DNA from: Pectobacterium aquaticum
GTDB taxonomy: Bacteria > Pseudomonadota > Gammaproteobacteria > Enterobacterales > Enterobacteriaceae
Reading direction: 5' to 3'
DNA: 64,000 bases
NCBI RefSeq assembly: GCF_003382565.3
Contig: NZ_CP086253.1
Location: 3,348,001-3,412,000 of the forward strand
Shown here: positions 26,358-35,964 of the stretch, one piece after another
How positions within the stretch are numbered: the first letter of the stretch is position 1
Layout: each line of letters begins with the position of its first letter
Made by a program: the position numbers and the translations under genes
Notes under the pieces: model-generated
Seen by the model: the letters and a program-made list of their open reading frames with translations, nothing else
What the model was told of the DNA's origin: nothing
Database searches by the model: none

Positions 26358-27554
26358 CTATCGCGCGTAATGTGTCAGGGTCTGTGTTGCGACCTGTCTG
26401 GCCCAGCGGTCGATGAACAGAACATCATCAACGCTGGCGGGTTCTGGCAATGTAAGTTGTTCAATGACATGCCGATTTACCGCCGCGATATCCGTAAAAC
26501 GAATCTGCGCCTGCAAGAATGCTGCCACTGCAACTTCATTCGCCGCATTCAGTGCCGTAGTGGCCGACTGACCATGATTACAAGCATCAATAGCGAGCTG
26601 TAAACAAGGATAGCGCGCATAGTCCGGTGCCAAAAATGTCAGCGCGCCAATCTGGCAAAAATCTAACGCTTTTACCCCCGATGTCACACGTTCAGGATAA
26701 GCCATTGCATGAGCAATCGGCGTACGCATGTCGGGCGATCCTAACTGCGCCAGAACGCTACCATCACGGTAACGCACCATCGAGTGAATCACTGACTGCG
26801 GATGAATAATGACTTCCATCTGTTCGGCAGAAGCATTAAACAACCAGCGCGCTTCGATATACTCCAGCCCTTTGTTCATCATCGTGGCAGAATCAACCGA
26901 AATTTTGCGCCCCATTGACCAGTTTGGATGCGCGCACGCCTGATCCGGCGTCATGTCCGCCAACGCCGACACCGGAGTTTCACGAAACGGTCCACCGGAA
27001 CCGGTCAGAACAATACGTTCGACCCCATGCTGCGACAATGAAGCGTAGCCTAATTGGCGCTGAATTTGCTCAGGTAAACTCTGAAAAATCGCATTATGTT
27101 CGCTATCAATTGGTAAAAGCTGTGCACCACTTTGCGCCACGGCGTCCATGAAGAGACGTCCGCAGGTGACCAGCGATTCTTTGTTCGCCAACAAAACCTG
27201 TTTTCCAGCATGAATTGCCGCTAGCGTTGGCAATAGCCCTGCGGCCCCCACAATCGCGGCCATCACCTGATCGACACCATCCAATGCAGCAAGGTCACAT
27301 GCTGCTTGTTCTCCAGCCAGCACTTCCGTCTTACAACCATATTCCGCCAACTGCTGGCGCAGGGAGGTTGCAGAGGCTTCATCAGCCATTGAGGCATAGG
27401 CGGGTTGGAAAGTGAGGCACTGCTCTAGCATCAACTTGACGTTGTACCCGGCGGATAACGCGCGTACGGCAAATTTATCGGGATTGGCTTTAATCACTGC
27501 CAGCGAACTGACGCCAATAGAGCCGGTGGAACCAAGAATTGTCAGTTGCTTCAT
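26358..27554 (-). CDS. dxr: 1-deoxy-D-xylulose 5-phosphate reductoisomerase
   Basis: This 398-residue enzyme makes 2-C-methylerythritol 4-phosphate, the committed step of the non-mevalonate isoprenoid pathway. The NADPH site LGSTGSIGVSSL is at the N-terminus; LLANKESLVTCG and the metal-binding LPIDSEHNA region follow, and the substrate loop GSGGPFRETP is intact. It is followed by a terminator and then uppS. Confidence 0.98.
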   Translation of the reverse strand: MKQLTILGSTGSIGVSSLAVIKANPDKFAVRALSAGYNVKLMLEQCLTFQPAYASMADEASATSLRQQLAEYGCKTEVLAGEQAACDLAALDGVDQVMAAIVGAAGLLPTLAAIHAGKQVLLANKESLVTCGRLFMDAVAQSGAQLLPIDSEHNAIFQSLPEQIQRQLGYASLSQHGVERIVLTGSGGPFRETPVSALADMTPDQACAHPNWSMGRKISVDSATMMNKGLEYIEARWLFNASAEQMEVIIHPQSVIHSMVRYRDGSVLAQLGSPDMRTPIAHAMAYPERVTSGVKALDFCQIGALTFLAPDYARYPCLQLAIDACNHGQSATTALNAANEVAVAAFLQAQIRFTDIAAVNRHVIEQLTLPEPASVDDVLFIDRWARQVATQTLTHYAR

Positions 27555-27797
27555 TAAAAATGCTCTGAATAACCGGATTTGATGACAGGAAGGTACACGA
27601 GTCTGAGGCGATTACCATGATATATCTCTGCTATCGATCACAGTCACGATAACCGCAGGCATATACACAGCAAAAAATTGTTTACTACCCAGAGGGGCTA
27701 GCCTTCACCCATTCCTTGTATAACCATAAAACAAAGCGCCGCCGGAAAAAGAGGGCAAGCCCACAGATTCCCTGCGACGCACTATCCAACAGGCTGA

Positions 27798-28355
27798 TTA
27801 GAACTCCATCAGCTCCGCTTCTTTTTCTGCCAGTGCGACGTCCACTTTCTTAATGAAGTTGTCAGTCAGTTTCTGCACGTCGTCCTGAGCGCGACGTTCT
27901 TCATCTTCACTGATCGCTTTGTCTTTCAACAGTGCTTTAAACTTGTCGTTAGCATCACGGCGCACGTTACGTACGGAGATACGCCCCTGTTCTGCTTCGC
28001 CACGCACCACTTTGATCAGATCTTTACGACGTTCTTCCGTCAGAGGTGGCAACGGAACACGGATTACAGTACCAGCAGAAGACGGGTTCAGGCCGAGGTC
28101 GGAAGCCATGATCGCTTTCTCAACCGCTGGGCCAAGCGAACGATCGAATACCGAAATCGCCAGCGTGCGGGAATCTTCTACGACAACGTTAGCAACCTGA
28201 CGCAGTGGTGTCGCGCTGCCATAGTAATCAATATGAATACCATCGAGAATACTAGGCGATGCACGGCCGGTACGGATTCTGTTGATCTGGTTTTTAAACG
28301 CTTCAACACATTTGTCCATGCGCGTTTCAGCATCTTTTCTGATTTCATTAGTCAC
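27798..28355 (-). CDS. frr: Ribosome recycling factor
   Basis: This 185-residue protein, with EF-G, splits post-termination ribosomes. It has the typical start EIRKDAETRMDKCVEAFKNQINRIRTGRASP and the C-terminal helix of the three-helix bundle. It follows pyrH by 135 bases. The 243-base gap to dxr contains a short GGGC-TT-GCCC hairpin with a T-run (27746-27763) that may be a weak terminator. Confidence 0.98.
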   Translation of the reverse strand: MTNEIRKDAETRMDKCVEAFKNQINRIRTGRASPSILDGIHIDYYGSATPLRQVANVVVEDSRTLAISVFDRSLGPAVEKAIMASDLGLNPSSAGTVIRVPLPPLTEERRKDLIKVVRGEAEQGRISVRNVRRDANDKFKALLKDKAISEDEERRAQDDVQKLTDNFIKKVDVALAEKEAELMEF

Positions 28356-28490
28356 GTTGTGAACCCTTGAAAACTGGTTGCCTGGCAGGCCATGTCAGTA
28401 CATGACCCGGTGAATAATTAATGCCAGCGTGCGGCTGGCGTATAGAGCAATACTGAGAATATATTACCCTATAATCGGGATTAGCCGTTA

Positions 28491-29216
28491 TTACTGACTA
28501 ATCAACGTCCCTTCTTTTTCACCCATGACAACGCGACGCAGTGCGCCAGGTTTGTTCATGTTGAAAACACGGATCGGCAAATTATGGTCGCGTGCCAGCG
28601 TAAACGCGGCAAGATCCATCACTTTCAGCTCACGTTCTAACACGTCTTGATAGGTTAGCGTTTCGTACATCGTCGCTGAAGGATCTTGTACCGGATCGGC
28701 AGAATAGACGCCATCGACTTTTGTCGCTTTCAATACGACATCCGCTTCAATCTCAATGCCGCGCAGGCAAGCCGCTGAATCCGTGGTGAAGAAAGGGTTG
28801 CCTGTTCCAGCGGAGAAAATCACTACGCGGTTATTACGCAGCAGGCTAATCGCTTCTGCCCAGCTGTAATTGTCACAGACGCCATTCAGGGGAATGGCAG
28901 ACATCAGACGAGCGTTCACATAGGCACGGTGCAACGCATCACGCATTGCCAGACCATTCATGACGGTCGCCAGCATTCCCATGTGGTCGCCCACAACGCG
29001 GTTCATACCCGCTTTAGCCAGACCCGCGCCACGAAACAGGTTACCACCGCCGATAACTACACCGACCTGAATGCCTAACTCAACCAGTTCTTTCACTTCC
29101 TGAGCCATGCGATCCAGAATGCTCGCATCGATACCAAAACCTTCAGTTCCCTGTAAAGCTTCGCCACTGAGCTTCAGCAGGATTCGTTGATAGACGGGTT
29201 TTGCATTGGTTGCCAT
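28491..29216 (-). CDS. pyrH: UMP kinase
   Basis: This 241-residue amino-acid-kinase-fold enzyme phosphorylates UMP to UDP and is allosterically controlled by GTP and UTP. The family start RILLKLSGEALQGTEGFGID and the VVIGGGNLFRG nucleotide site are intact. It lies between tsf and frr. Confidence 0.98.
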   Translation of the reverse strand: MATNAKPVYQRILLKLSGEALQGTEGFGIDASILDRMAQEVKELVELGIQVGVVIGGGNLFRGAGLAKAGMNRVVGDHMGMLATVMNGLAMRDALHRAYVNARLMSAIPLNGVCDNYSWAEAISLLRNNRVVIFSAGTGNPFFTTDSAACLRGIEIEADVVLKATKVDGVYSADPVQDPSATMYETLTYQDVLERELKVMDLAAFTLARDHNLPIRVFNMNKPGALRRVVMGEKEGTLISQ

Positions 29217-29334
29217 GGTGTTCTTATCCTACAGGCTGTCGTCGTATTGGGGGGTTGTAAAAATCAAAACTGTTCCACCCGGCCCCTATCTGAATACAGG
29301 AAACCAAGCGTACTAAAACTCTTTGGGCTGGATA

Positions 29335-29367
29335 AAAAGGAACCGCCAACTGGCGGCTCTTTTTTTG
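29335..29367. terminator. Terminator after tsf
   Basis: GAGCCGCCA-GT-TGGCGGTTC on the minus strand has A-rich sequence on one side and a T-run on the other; it lies between tsf and pyrH. Confidence 0.85.
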
Positions 29368-29370
29368 CTA

Positions 29371-30222
29371 TTAAGACTGCTTGCTCATCGCTGCAACTTC
29401 AGCAGCAAAGTCAGTCTCAACTTTTTCAATACCTTCACCCACTTCGAAACGGATGAAGTTAGTCACGTCAGCGTTGTGCTCTTTCAGCAGTTGGCCAACA
29501 GACTTGGCTGGATCCATAACGAAAGGCTGGCCAGTCAGAGAAACTTCGCCGGTGAATTTCTTCATACGGCCTTCAACCATTTTCTCTGCGATTTCTTTCG
29601 GCTTACCAGACTGCATCGCGATTTCCAACTGAACTTGGTATTCTTTCTCTACCACTTCAGCAGACACGTCTTCTGGCTTAACGAATTCAGGCTTGCTTGC
29701 GGCAACGTGCATAGCCAGGTGTTTAACCAGCTCTTCGTCAGCGCCTTTAGCAGCAACCAGAACACCGATGCGCGCACCGTGTTGGTAGTTACCCAGAACT
29801 TCGCCTTCCAGAGCAGAAACGCGGCGAATATTGATGTTCTCACCAATTTTAGCAACCAGCGCAACACGCTCTTCTTCGAACTGTGCTTTCAGCACGTCAA
29901 CATCAGTGATTTTGCCTGCAACAGCAGCATCCAGCACTTTGTCAGCAAACGCCTGGAAACCACCGTCTTTAGCAACGAAGTCAGTCTGGCAGTTAACTTC
30001 CAGGATCACAGCGTAGTTACCGTCGATCTTAGTCTTGATCACGCCATCAGCAGCAACATTACCTGCTTTTTTCGCCGCTTTAATCGCGCCGGATTTACGC
30101 ATGTTTTCGATTGCTAGCTCGATGTCGCCATTAGCTTCAACCAGCGCCTTCTTACATTCCATCATGCCCGCAGCGGTACGCTCACGCAGCTCTTTTACCA
30201 GGGATGCGGTAATTTCAGCCAT
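29371..30222 (-). CDS. tsf: Elongation factor Ts
   Basis: EF-Ts is the nucleotide-exchange factor for EF-Tu. The start at 30222 (MAEITASLVKELRERT) has GAGG upstream and gives 283 residues, the E. coli length; the longer frame would add 15 residues. The UBA-like N-terminus carries TAAGMMECKKAL, and the TDFVAKD core signature follows. It is transcribed after rpsB through a hairpin that probably acts as a partial terminator. Confidence 0.98.
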   Translation of the reverse strand: MAEITASLVKELRERTAAGMMECKKALVEANGDIELAIENMRKSGAIKAAKKAGNVAADGVIKTKIDGNYAVILEVNCQTDFVAKDGGFQAFADKVLDAAVAGKITDVDVLKAQFEEERVALVAKIGENINIRRVSALEGEVLGNYQHGARIGVLVAAKGADEELVKHLAMHVAASKPEFVKPEDVSAEVVEKEYQVQLEIAMQSGKPKEIAEKMVEGRMKKFTGEVSLTGQPFVMDPAKSVGQLLKEHNADVTNFIRFEVGEGIEKVETDFAAEVAAMSKQS

Positions 30223-30285
30223 TCTAAAATCCTCGGAAGATTTTTTCTGCCTGGTCGTCACGACCAAACAGCTTTAAAAGTGAAA

Positions 30286-30307
30286 AAGGGGCCATAAAAA
30301 GGCCCCT
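30286..30307 (-). terminator. Hairpin between rpsB and tsf (partial terminator)
   Basis: On the minus strand GGGGCC-TTTTTAT-GGCCCC is followed by TTTTT. Because tsf usually shares the rpsB transcript, it probably lowers rather than abolishes readthrough. Confidence 0.7.
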
Positions 30308-30356
30308 AACCAAACTAGTACTACCTGGTTAATAAGGGCTCAACGAGCCAGACTTA

Positions 30357-31082
30357 TTATTCAGCTTCTACTAAGCCTTCTTCTGCCTGCACAGCCAGAT
30401 CTTGAGAACGGCCTTCGCGGACAGCAGTAGCAACAGCGCTCAGGTACAGGTTAACTGCACGAATTGCGTCATCGTTACCAGGGATGATGAAGTCAACGCC
30501 ATCTGGATCGGAGTTGGTATCAACCACTGAGAATACCGGAATACCCAGGTTGTTAGCTTCTTTGATTGCGATGTGCTCGTGATCGGCGTCGATAACGAAC
30601 AGCGCGTCTGGCAGACCGCCCATATCTTTGATACCGCCCAGGCTGTTTTCCAGCTTGTCCAGTTCACGAGTGCGCATCAGCGCCTCTTTTTTGGTCAGCT
30701 TGTCGAACGTGCCGTCTTGAGATTGGGTTTCCAGATCTTTCAAACGTTTGATGGACTGACGAACGGTTTTCCAGTTAGTCAGCATACCGCCCAACCAACG
30801 ATGGTTCACGAAGAACTGATCGCAGTTGTTGGCCGCATCTTTTACCGCTTCGCTTGCTGCGCGCTTAGTACCAACGAACAGAATTTTGCCTTTGCGAGAA
30901 GCAATTTTGCTCAGCTCAGCCAGAGCGTCGTTGAACATTGGTACAGTTTTTTCAAGGTTGATGATGTGAACTTTGTTACGTGCACCGAAGATGAATGGCT
31001 TCATTTTCGGGTTCCAGTAACGGGTCTGGTGACCAAAGTGTACGCCAGCCTTGAGCATATCGCGCATGGAAACAGTTGCCAT
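30357..31082 (-). CDS. rpsB: 30S ribosomal protein S2
   Basis: This 241-residue protein joins the 30S subunit late, near the S1 site. It begins MATVSMRDMLKAGVHFGHQTRYWNPKM, and the coiled-coil insertion around LERELDKLENSLGG is normal. A structured leader upstream fits autoregulation by S2. It heads the rpsB-tsf operon, divergent from map. Confidence 0.98.
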   Translation of the reverse strand: MATVSMRDMLKAGVHFGHQTRYWNPKMKPFIFGARNKVHIINLEKTVPMFNDALAELSKIASRKGKILFVGTKRAASEAVKDAANNCDQFFVNHRWLGGMLTNWKTVRQSIKRLKDLETQSQDGTFDKLTKKEALMRTRELDKLENSLGGIKDMGGLPDALFVIDADHEHIAIKEANNLGIPVFSVVDTNSDPDGVDFIIPGNDDAIRAVNLYLSAVATAVREGRSQDLAVQAEEGLVEAE

Positions 31083-31190
31083 GATTACCTCTATTAATTA
31101 AGTATGGGGTTATGCCTCCACATGTCCCATTGCGCCGACCCCATCCGGTGAAACACCTCAGGAGCACCCCGGCGAACGTGCCGACATGTG
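31083..31190 (-). promoter_or_regulatory. Structured rpsB leader (t44/S2-autoregulatory type)
   Basis: On the minus strand GGATGGGGT pairs with AACCCCAT across a 27-base interval (31104-31110 with 31138-31144), enclosing GGGACATGTGGAGGCAT. The leader of rpsB in enterobacteria folds like this and is the target of S2 feedback; a small RNA (t44/tff) has been reported from it in E. coli. The remainder of the 31083-31426 gap must hold the divergent rpsB and map promoters, which I could not place reliably. Confidence 0.55.
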
Positions 31191-31426
31191 TGTGTTATTT
31201 ACACAAAGTGAGTTTAGTCGATGTCGTTGAATACCGTATAACCGATATCCAGCCGGATCATCGGCGCGCTTTATACCATAAATCCCCCAACGACACCAAC
31301 ATTTGTTATTCAATTGTCCACAAATCAGAATGATAGTTTGGCAAGCAAACGGCATGGCTGGTAACATAAGTTATTAGTTATCGCTCTTAATTTTTGTGCT
31401 TAACAGGCACCTGCGGACAATCATCA

Positions 31427-32221
31427 ATGGCAATTTCAATTAAAACTCCTGAAGACATCGAAAAAATGCGCGTAGCTGGCCGTCTGGCTGCCGAAGTCCT
31501 GGAAATCATCGAACCCCACGTGGTACCGGGCGTAAGTACTGCCGAATTAGACAGAATCTGTCACGATCACATCACCAACAAGCAGCAGGCCATTTCAGCT
31601 TGTCTGGGCTACCACGGCTTCCCGAAATCCGTCTGCATCTCCATCAACGAAGTGGTGTGCCACGGCATTCCTAGCGAAGAACGCATTTTGAAAGATGGTG
31701 ATATCGTCAACATCGACGTCACCGTAATCAAAGACGACTTCCACGGCGATACGTCAAAAATGTTTATCGTTGGCAAACCGACCATTCTGGGTGAGCGCCT
31801 CTGCCGCATCACGCAGGAAAGCCTCTATCTGGCGCTGAGAATGGTTAAGCCGGGCATTCGACTGCGCACGTTGGGTAAAGCGATCCAGCAGTTTGCGGAA
31901 GGGAATAACTTCTCCGTAGTGCGTGAGTATTGTGGTCACGGCATCGGCAAAGGCTTCCACGAAGAGCCACAGGTGCTGCACTACGATGCAGACGACGGTG
32001 GCGTCGTGCTGCAAGCGGGTATGGCATTCACGATCGAGCCTATGCTCAATGCCGGTGATTACCGTATTCGTACGATGAAAGACGGCTGGACGGTAAAAAC
32101 CAAAGATCGCAGCTTGTCGGCACAGTACGAGCATACTATTGTGGTAACCGATAACGGCTGCGAAATAATGACGTTGCGAAAGGATGACACCATCCCCAAC
32201 ATCATCACGCATGAACAGTAA
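31427..32221 (+). CDS. map: Methionine aminopeptidase, type I
   Basis: Map removes the initiator methionine from nascent proteins. The start at 31427 (MAISIKTPEDIEKMRV) gives 264 residues, the E. coli length; earlier in-frame codons add 11 unrelated residues. Metal ligands are visible in NIDVTVIKD, GDTSKMF, REYCGHGIG, FTIEPM and QYEHTIVV. It is divergent from rpsB. Confidence 0.98.
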   Translation: MAISIKTPEDIEKMRVAGRLAAEVLEIIEPHVVPGVSTAELDRICHDHITNKQQAISACLGYHGFPKSVCISINEVVCHGIPSEERILKDGDIVNIDVTVIKDDFHGDTSKMFIVGKPTILGERLCRITQESLYLALRMVKPGIRLRTLGKAIQQFAEGNNFSVVREYCGHGIGKGFHEEPQVLHYDADDGGVVLQAGMAFTIEPMLNAGDYRIRTMKDGWTVKTKDRSLSAQYEHTIVVTDNGCEIMTLRKDDTIPNIITHEQ

Positions 32222-32225
32222 ACAC

Positions 32226-32251
32226 GAAGCCGGCAGACGCCGGCTTTTTTA
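32226..32251 (+). terminator. Terminator after map
   Basis: AGCCGGC-AGAC-GCCGGCT is followed by TTTTT. Confidence 0.88.
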
Positions 32252-32298
32252 TGGTGTGCAGAAAGCACGCCCCCCTACGGGCCGTCGCAAGCGACGTT

Positions 32299-32324
32299 GA
32301 AAAACGCGCTCTGCGTTTTTTTAT
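32299..32324 (+). terminator. Second terminator-like hairpin just before glnD
   Basis: AAAACGC-GCTCT-GCGTTTT is followed by more T, ending eleven bases before the glnD start codon. It could act as a leader attenuator for glnD. Confidence 0.6.
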
Positions 32325-32334
32325 GGGCTGCGCT

Positions 32335-35049
32335 ATGACAGATAACCGATTTTCGCCAGACAGTACACCACCTGACGCTGCCTCATCAAACAGCCCTACA
32401 GATCCTATTGCACCCGCGCAGTTGCCCGCATCACCGCTGACCTATGCAGATGACATGCTAGATTGTCAGACGTTAAAACAGCAGTTGGAACTGTTTCAGC
32501 TTTGGCTCGGTTCAGAATTCCGTTCCGGCGTCAGCGCAGAAAAGTTGATTGATGCCAGAACGTTGTTCATCGATCGCCTGTTGCAGCGGCTGTGGTACTT
32601 CTACGGTTTTGAAAATATCGCCCAAACATCGCTCGTGTCTGTTGGCGGATATGGCCGAGGAGAGCTGCACCCGCTTTCCGATATCGATGTGCTGGTATTA
32701 AGCCAGAAGGCGTTGAGTGAAGAACATTCCCAGCGCGTCGGCGAATTCATCACCCTACTGTGGGATTTGAAGCTGGAAGTCGGCCATAGCGTCAGAACGC
32801 TGGAAGAGTGCTTACAGGAAGGACGCGCAGACATTTCCGTCGCAACAAATCTGATCGAATCCCGCATGATATGCGGTGATGTCGCCCTGTTTCTTACGCT
32901 GCAAAAACACGTGTTCAGCGATGAATTTTGGCCGTCAGCCACGTTTTTCCCGGCAAAAATCGCCGAACAGCAGGAGCGTCATCAACGCTATCACAGCACC
33001 AGCTACAATCTGGAACCCGACATCAAAAGCAGCCCAGGCGGGCTACGCGACATTCACACGTTGCTGTGGGTGGCGAGACGCCACTTCGGCGCGACTTCAC
33101 TCAATGAAATGGTGGGTTTCGGCTTTCTGACAGAAGCGGAGCGTAAAGAGCTGAACGAGTGTCAAAGCTTTTTGTGGCGCATCCGCTTCGCTTTGCATCT
33201 GATCCTGCCGCGTTACGACAACCGGTTGCTGTTCGACAGGCAGTTGAACGTCGCACAGCTACTGCAATATCAGGGCGAAGGCAACACGCCAGTCGAGCGC
33301 ATGATGAAGGATTTCTATCGTATGACGCGTCGCGTCAGCGAGTTGAACCAGATGCTGTTGCAACTCTTTGACGAAGCGATTCTGGCGCTGGATGCAAGTG
33401 AAAAACCTCGCCCGATTGACGATGAATTTCAGCTACGCGGCAACCTGCTAGACCTGCGCGATGAAAACCTGTTTATCAAAAAACCGGAAGCCATCATGCG
33501 CATGTTCTACCTAATGGTACGCAACCGTGACATCAGCGGCATTTACTCCACCACGTTGCGCCAACTGCGCCATGCTCGTCGCCATCTCGCCAGCCCGCTT
33601 TGCACCATCCCAGAAGCGCGCCAGCTGTTCATGAATATTCTGCGCCATCCGCATGCGGTAAGCCGTGCGCTGCTGCCAATGCATCGCCACAGCGTGCTGT
33701 GGGCCTATATGCCGCTGTGGGGAAACATCGTCGGTCAGATGCAGTTCGATCTGTTTCACGCCTATACGGTGGATGAGCACACGATCCGCGTTTTGCTCAA
33801 ACTGGAAAGCTTCGCCGGCGAGGATACGCGCCCCCAGCATCCGCTGTGTGTAGAGCTCTACCCTCGTCTGCCCCAGCCTGAGTTATTGCTGCTGGCCGCG
33901 CTGTTCCACGATATCGCGAAAGGCCGTGGGGGCGATCACTCTGAACTGGGCGCGCAGGATGTGCTGGAGTTTGCGGCGCTACACGGGCTGAATTCGCGTG
34001 AAGCGCAGTTGGTTTCCTGGCTGGTGCGCTGCCACCTGCTGATGTCCGTCACCGCACAGCGTCGCGACATTCAGGATCCCACTGTCATTCAGCAATTTGC
34101 CACCGAAGTGCAGAGCGAAACCCGCTTACGCTATCTGGTCAGCCTGACAGTTGCGGATATCTGCGCCACCAATGAAACGCTGTGGAACAGTTGGAAACAG
34201 AGCCTGTTGCGTGAGCTCTATTTCGCGACGGAAAAACAGCTGCGCCGCGGCATGCAAAATACCCCAGATTTACGCGAACGCGTCCGGCATCACCGCTTGC
34301 AGGCGCTGGCGCTGCTGCGCATGGACAACATTGACGAAGAAGCGCTGCACCACATCTGGAGCCGCTGTCGGGCCGATTATTTCCTGCGCCACTCGCCAAA
34401 CCAGCTTGCCTGGCACGCGCGCCACTTGCTGGAGCATGACGTCAACAAACCGCTGGTGCTGATCAGCCATCAAGCTAGCCGTGGCGGTACAGAGATTTTT
34501 ATCTGGAGCCCAGACAGGCCATATCTTTTCGCGGCGGTTGCCGGTGAGTTAGATCGACGCAACCTCAGCGTGCACGATGCGCAGATTTTTACCAGCCGCG
34601 ACGGCATGGCGATGGATACGTTCATCGTGCTGGAACCCGACGGCAGCCCGCTGGCGCAGGATCGGCATGAAATGATACGTCACGCGCTGGAACAGGCGCT
34701 GACACATCGGCACTATCAACACCCGCGCGTACGCCGACCGTCGCCCAAGCTGCGTCATTTCAGCGTACCAACGGAAGTCAACTTCCTGCCGACGCACACG
34801 GACAGACGCAGCTACATGGAGCTCAGCGCACTCGATCAACCAGGGCTGCTGGCACGGATCGGTGAAATTTTTGCCGATCTCAACCTGTCGCTGCACGGCG
34901 CGCGAATTTCCACAATCGGCGAGCGGGTAGAGGATCTTTTCATTCTGGCCGACAGCGACAGACGGGCATTAAAGCCGGATTTACGCCTTAAATTGCAAGA
35001 ACGGTTGACAGAAGCCCTTAACCCAAACGATAAAGTATCATTGAGTTAA
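32335..35049 (+). CDS. glnD: PII uridylyltransferase / uridylyl-removing enzyme
   Basis: GlnD is the nitrogen sensor: low glutamine drives uridylylation of PII (GlnB, GlnK), high glutamine drives removal. The nucleotidyltransferase site VGGYGRGELHPLSDIDVLVLS is complete with GRGE and DxD. The HD hydrolase motif ALFHDIAKGRGGDHS follows, and two ACT domains occupy the C-terminus (TEIFIWSPDRPYLFA and SALDQPGLLARIGEIF). The start at 32335 (MTDNRFSPDST) gives 904 residues; an ATG at 32323 is also possible, and neither has a clear ribosome site. The first 50 residues are low-complexity and differ from E. coli. Confidence 0.96.
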   Translation: MTDNRFSPDSTPPDAASSNSPTDPIAPAQLPASPLTYADDMLDCQTLKQQLELFQLWLGSEFRSGVSAEKLIDARTLFIDRLLQRLWYFYGFENIAQTSLVSVGGYGRGELHPLSDIDVLVLSQKALSEEHSQRVGEFITLLWDLKLEVGHSVRTLEECLQEGRADISVATNLIESRMICGDVALFLTLQKHVFSDEFWPSATFFPAKIAEQQERHQRYHSTSYNLEPDIKSSPGGLRDIHTLLWVARRHFGATSLNEMVGFGFLTEAERKELNECQSFLWRIRFALHLILPRYDNRLLFDRQLNVAQLLQYQGEGNTPVERMMKDFYRMTRRVSELNQMLLQLFDEAILALDASEKPRPIDDEFQLRGNLLDLRDENLFIKKPEAIMRMFYLMVRNRDISGIYSTTLRQLRHARRHLASPLCTIPEARQLFMNILRHPHAVSRALLPMHRHSVLWAYMPLWGNIVGQMQFDLFHAYTVDEHTIRVLLKLESFAGEDTRPQHPLCVELYPRLPQPELLLLAALFHDIAKGRGGDHSELGAQDVLEFAALHGLNSREAQLVSWLVRCHLLMSVTAQRRDIQDPTVIQQFATEVQSETRLRYLVSLTVADICATNETLWNSWKQSLLRELYFATEKQLRRGMQNTPDLRERVRHHRLQALALLRMDNIDEEALHHIWSRCRADYFLRHSPNQLAWHARHLLEHDVNKPLVLISHQASRGGTEIFIWSPDRPYLFAAVAGELDRRNLSVHDAQIFTSRDGMAMDTFIVLEPDGSPLAQDRHEMIRHALEQALTHRHYQHPRVRRPSPKLRHFSVPTEVNFLPTHTDRRSYMELSALDQPGLLARIGEIFADLNLSLHGARISTIGERVEDLFILADSDRRALKPDLRLKLQERLTEALNPNDKVSLS

Positions 35050-35077
35050 TTTTTACAATCAGGAAAGAGAAATCAGG

Positions 35078-35905
35078 ATGCACCAACAATTACAGAACAT
35101 CATTGAGACGGCTTTCGAGCGCCGCGCTGAAATCACTCCGGCAAACGCAGACACCGTCACGCGTGAAGCCGTCAATCAAGCTATCAACCTGCTGGACAGC
35201 GGCGCCCTGCGCGTTGCAGAGAAAATCGACGGCCAATGGGTTACCCATCAATGGCTGAAGAAAGCCGTGCTGCTCTCTTTCCGAATTAACGATAACCAAC
35301 TTATCGAAGGCGGAGAAACACGCTTTTTCGACAAAGTACCCATGAAATTCGCTGACTATGATGAAGCGCGTTTCCAGCGTGAAGGCGTGCGCGTTGCACC
35401 GCCGGCCAGCGTGCGTCGCGGTGCCTATATCGCACGTAATACCGTGCTGATGCCGTCTTACGTCAACATCGGCGCTTACGTTGATGAAGGCACGATGGTG
35501 GATACGTGGGTAACCGTAGGTTCTTGTGCTCAGATCGGTAAAAACGTTCACCTGTCCGGCGGCGTCGGCATCGGTGGTGTTCTGGAGCCGTTACAAGCGA
35601 ACCCAACCATCATCGAAGATAACTGCTTCATCGGTGCGCGTTCTGAAGTCGTGGAAGGCGTTGTCGTTGAGGAAGGTTCCGTCATCTCTATGGGCGTGTT
35701 CATCAGCCAAAGCACCCGTATTTACGATCGTGAAACCGGTGAAATTCACTATGGCCGCGTCCCAGCGGGCTCCGTTGTGGTTTCCGGCAACCTGCCGTCC
35801 AAAGATGGCAGCCACAGTCTGTACTGTGCAATCATTGTGAAGAAAGTGGATGCGAAAACCCGCGCGAAAGTGGGAATCAATGAGTTATTACGCTCCATCG
35901 ACTAA
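35078..35905 (+). CDS. dapD: Tetrahydrodipicolinate N-succinyltransferase
   Basis: This 275-residue enzyme makes N-succinyl-2-amino-6-oxopimelate from tetrahydrodipicolinate and succinyl-CoA in the lysine and diaminopimelate pathway. It has an N-terminal helical domain and a left-handed beta helix of hexapeptide repeats (RRGAYIARNTVLMPSYVNIG onward). AGGAAAGAG precedes the ATG. It lies 28 bases after glnD with no terminator, so co-transcription is likely. Confidence 0.98.
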   Translation: MHQQLQNIIETAFERRAEITPANADTVTREAVNQAINLLDSGALRVAEKIDGQWVTHQWLKKAVLLSFRINDNQLIEGGETRFFDKVPMKFADYDEARFQREGVRVAPPASVRRGAYIARNTVLMPSYVNIGAYVDEGTMVDTWVTVGSCAQIGKNVHLSGGVGIGGVLEPLQANPTIIEDNCFIGARSEVVEGVVVEEGSVISMGVFISQSTRIYDRETGEIHYGRVPAGSVVVSGNLPSKDGSHSLYCAIIVKKVDAKTRAKVGINELLRSID

Positions 35906-35910
35906 ACTAG

Positions 35911-35941
35911 AAACGGCGGGTTATTCACCCGCCGTTTTTTT
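35911..35941 (+). terminator. Terminator after dapD
   Basis: AACGGCGGG-TTATTCA-CCCGCCGTT is followed by a T-run. Confidence 0.9.
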
Positions 35942-35964
35942 ATGCTCGAACGATAAGTTATTTA

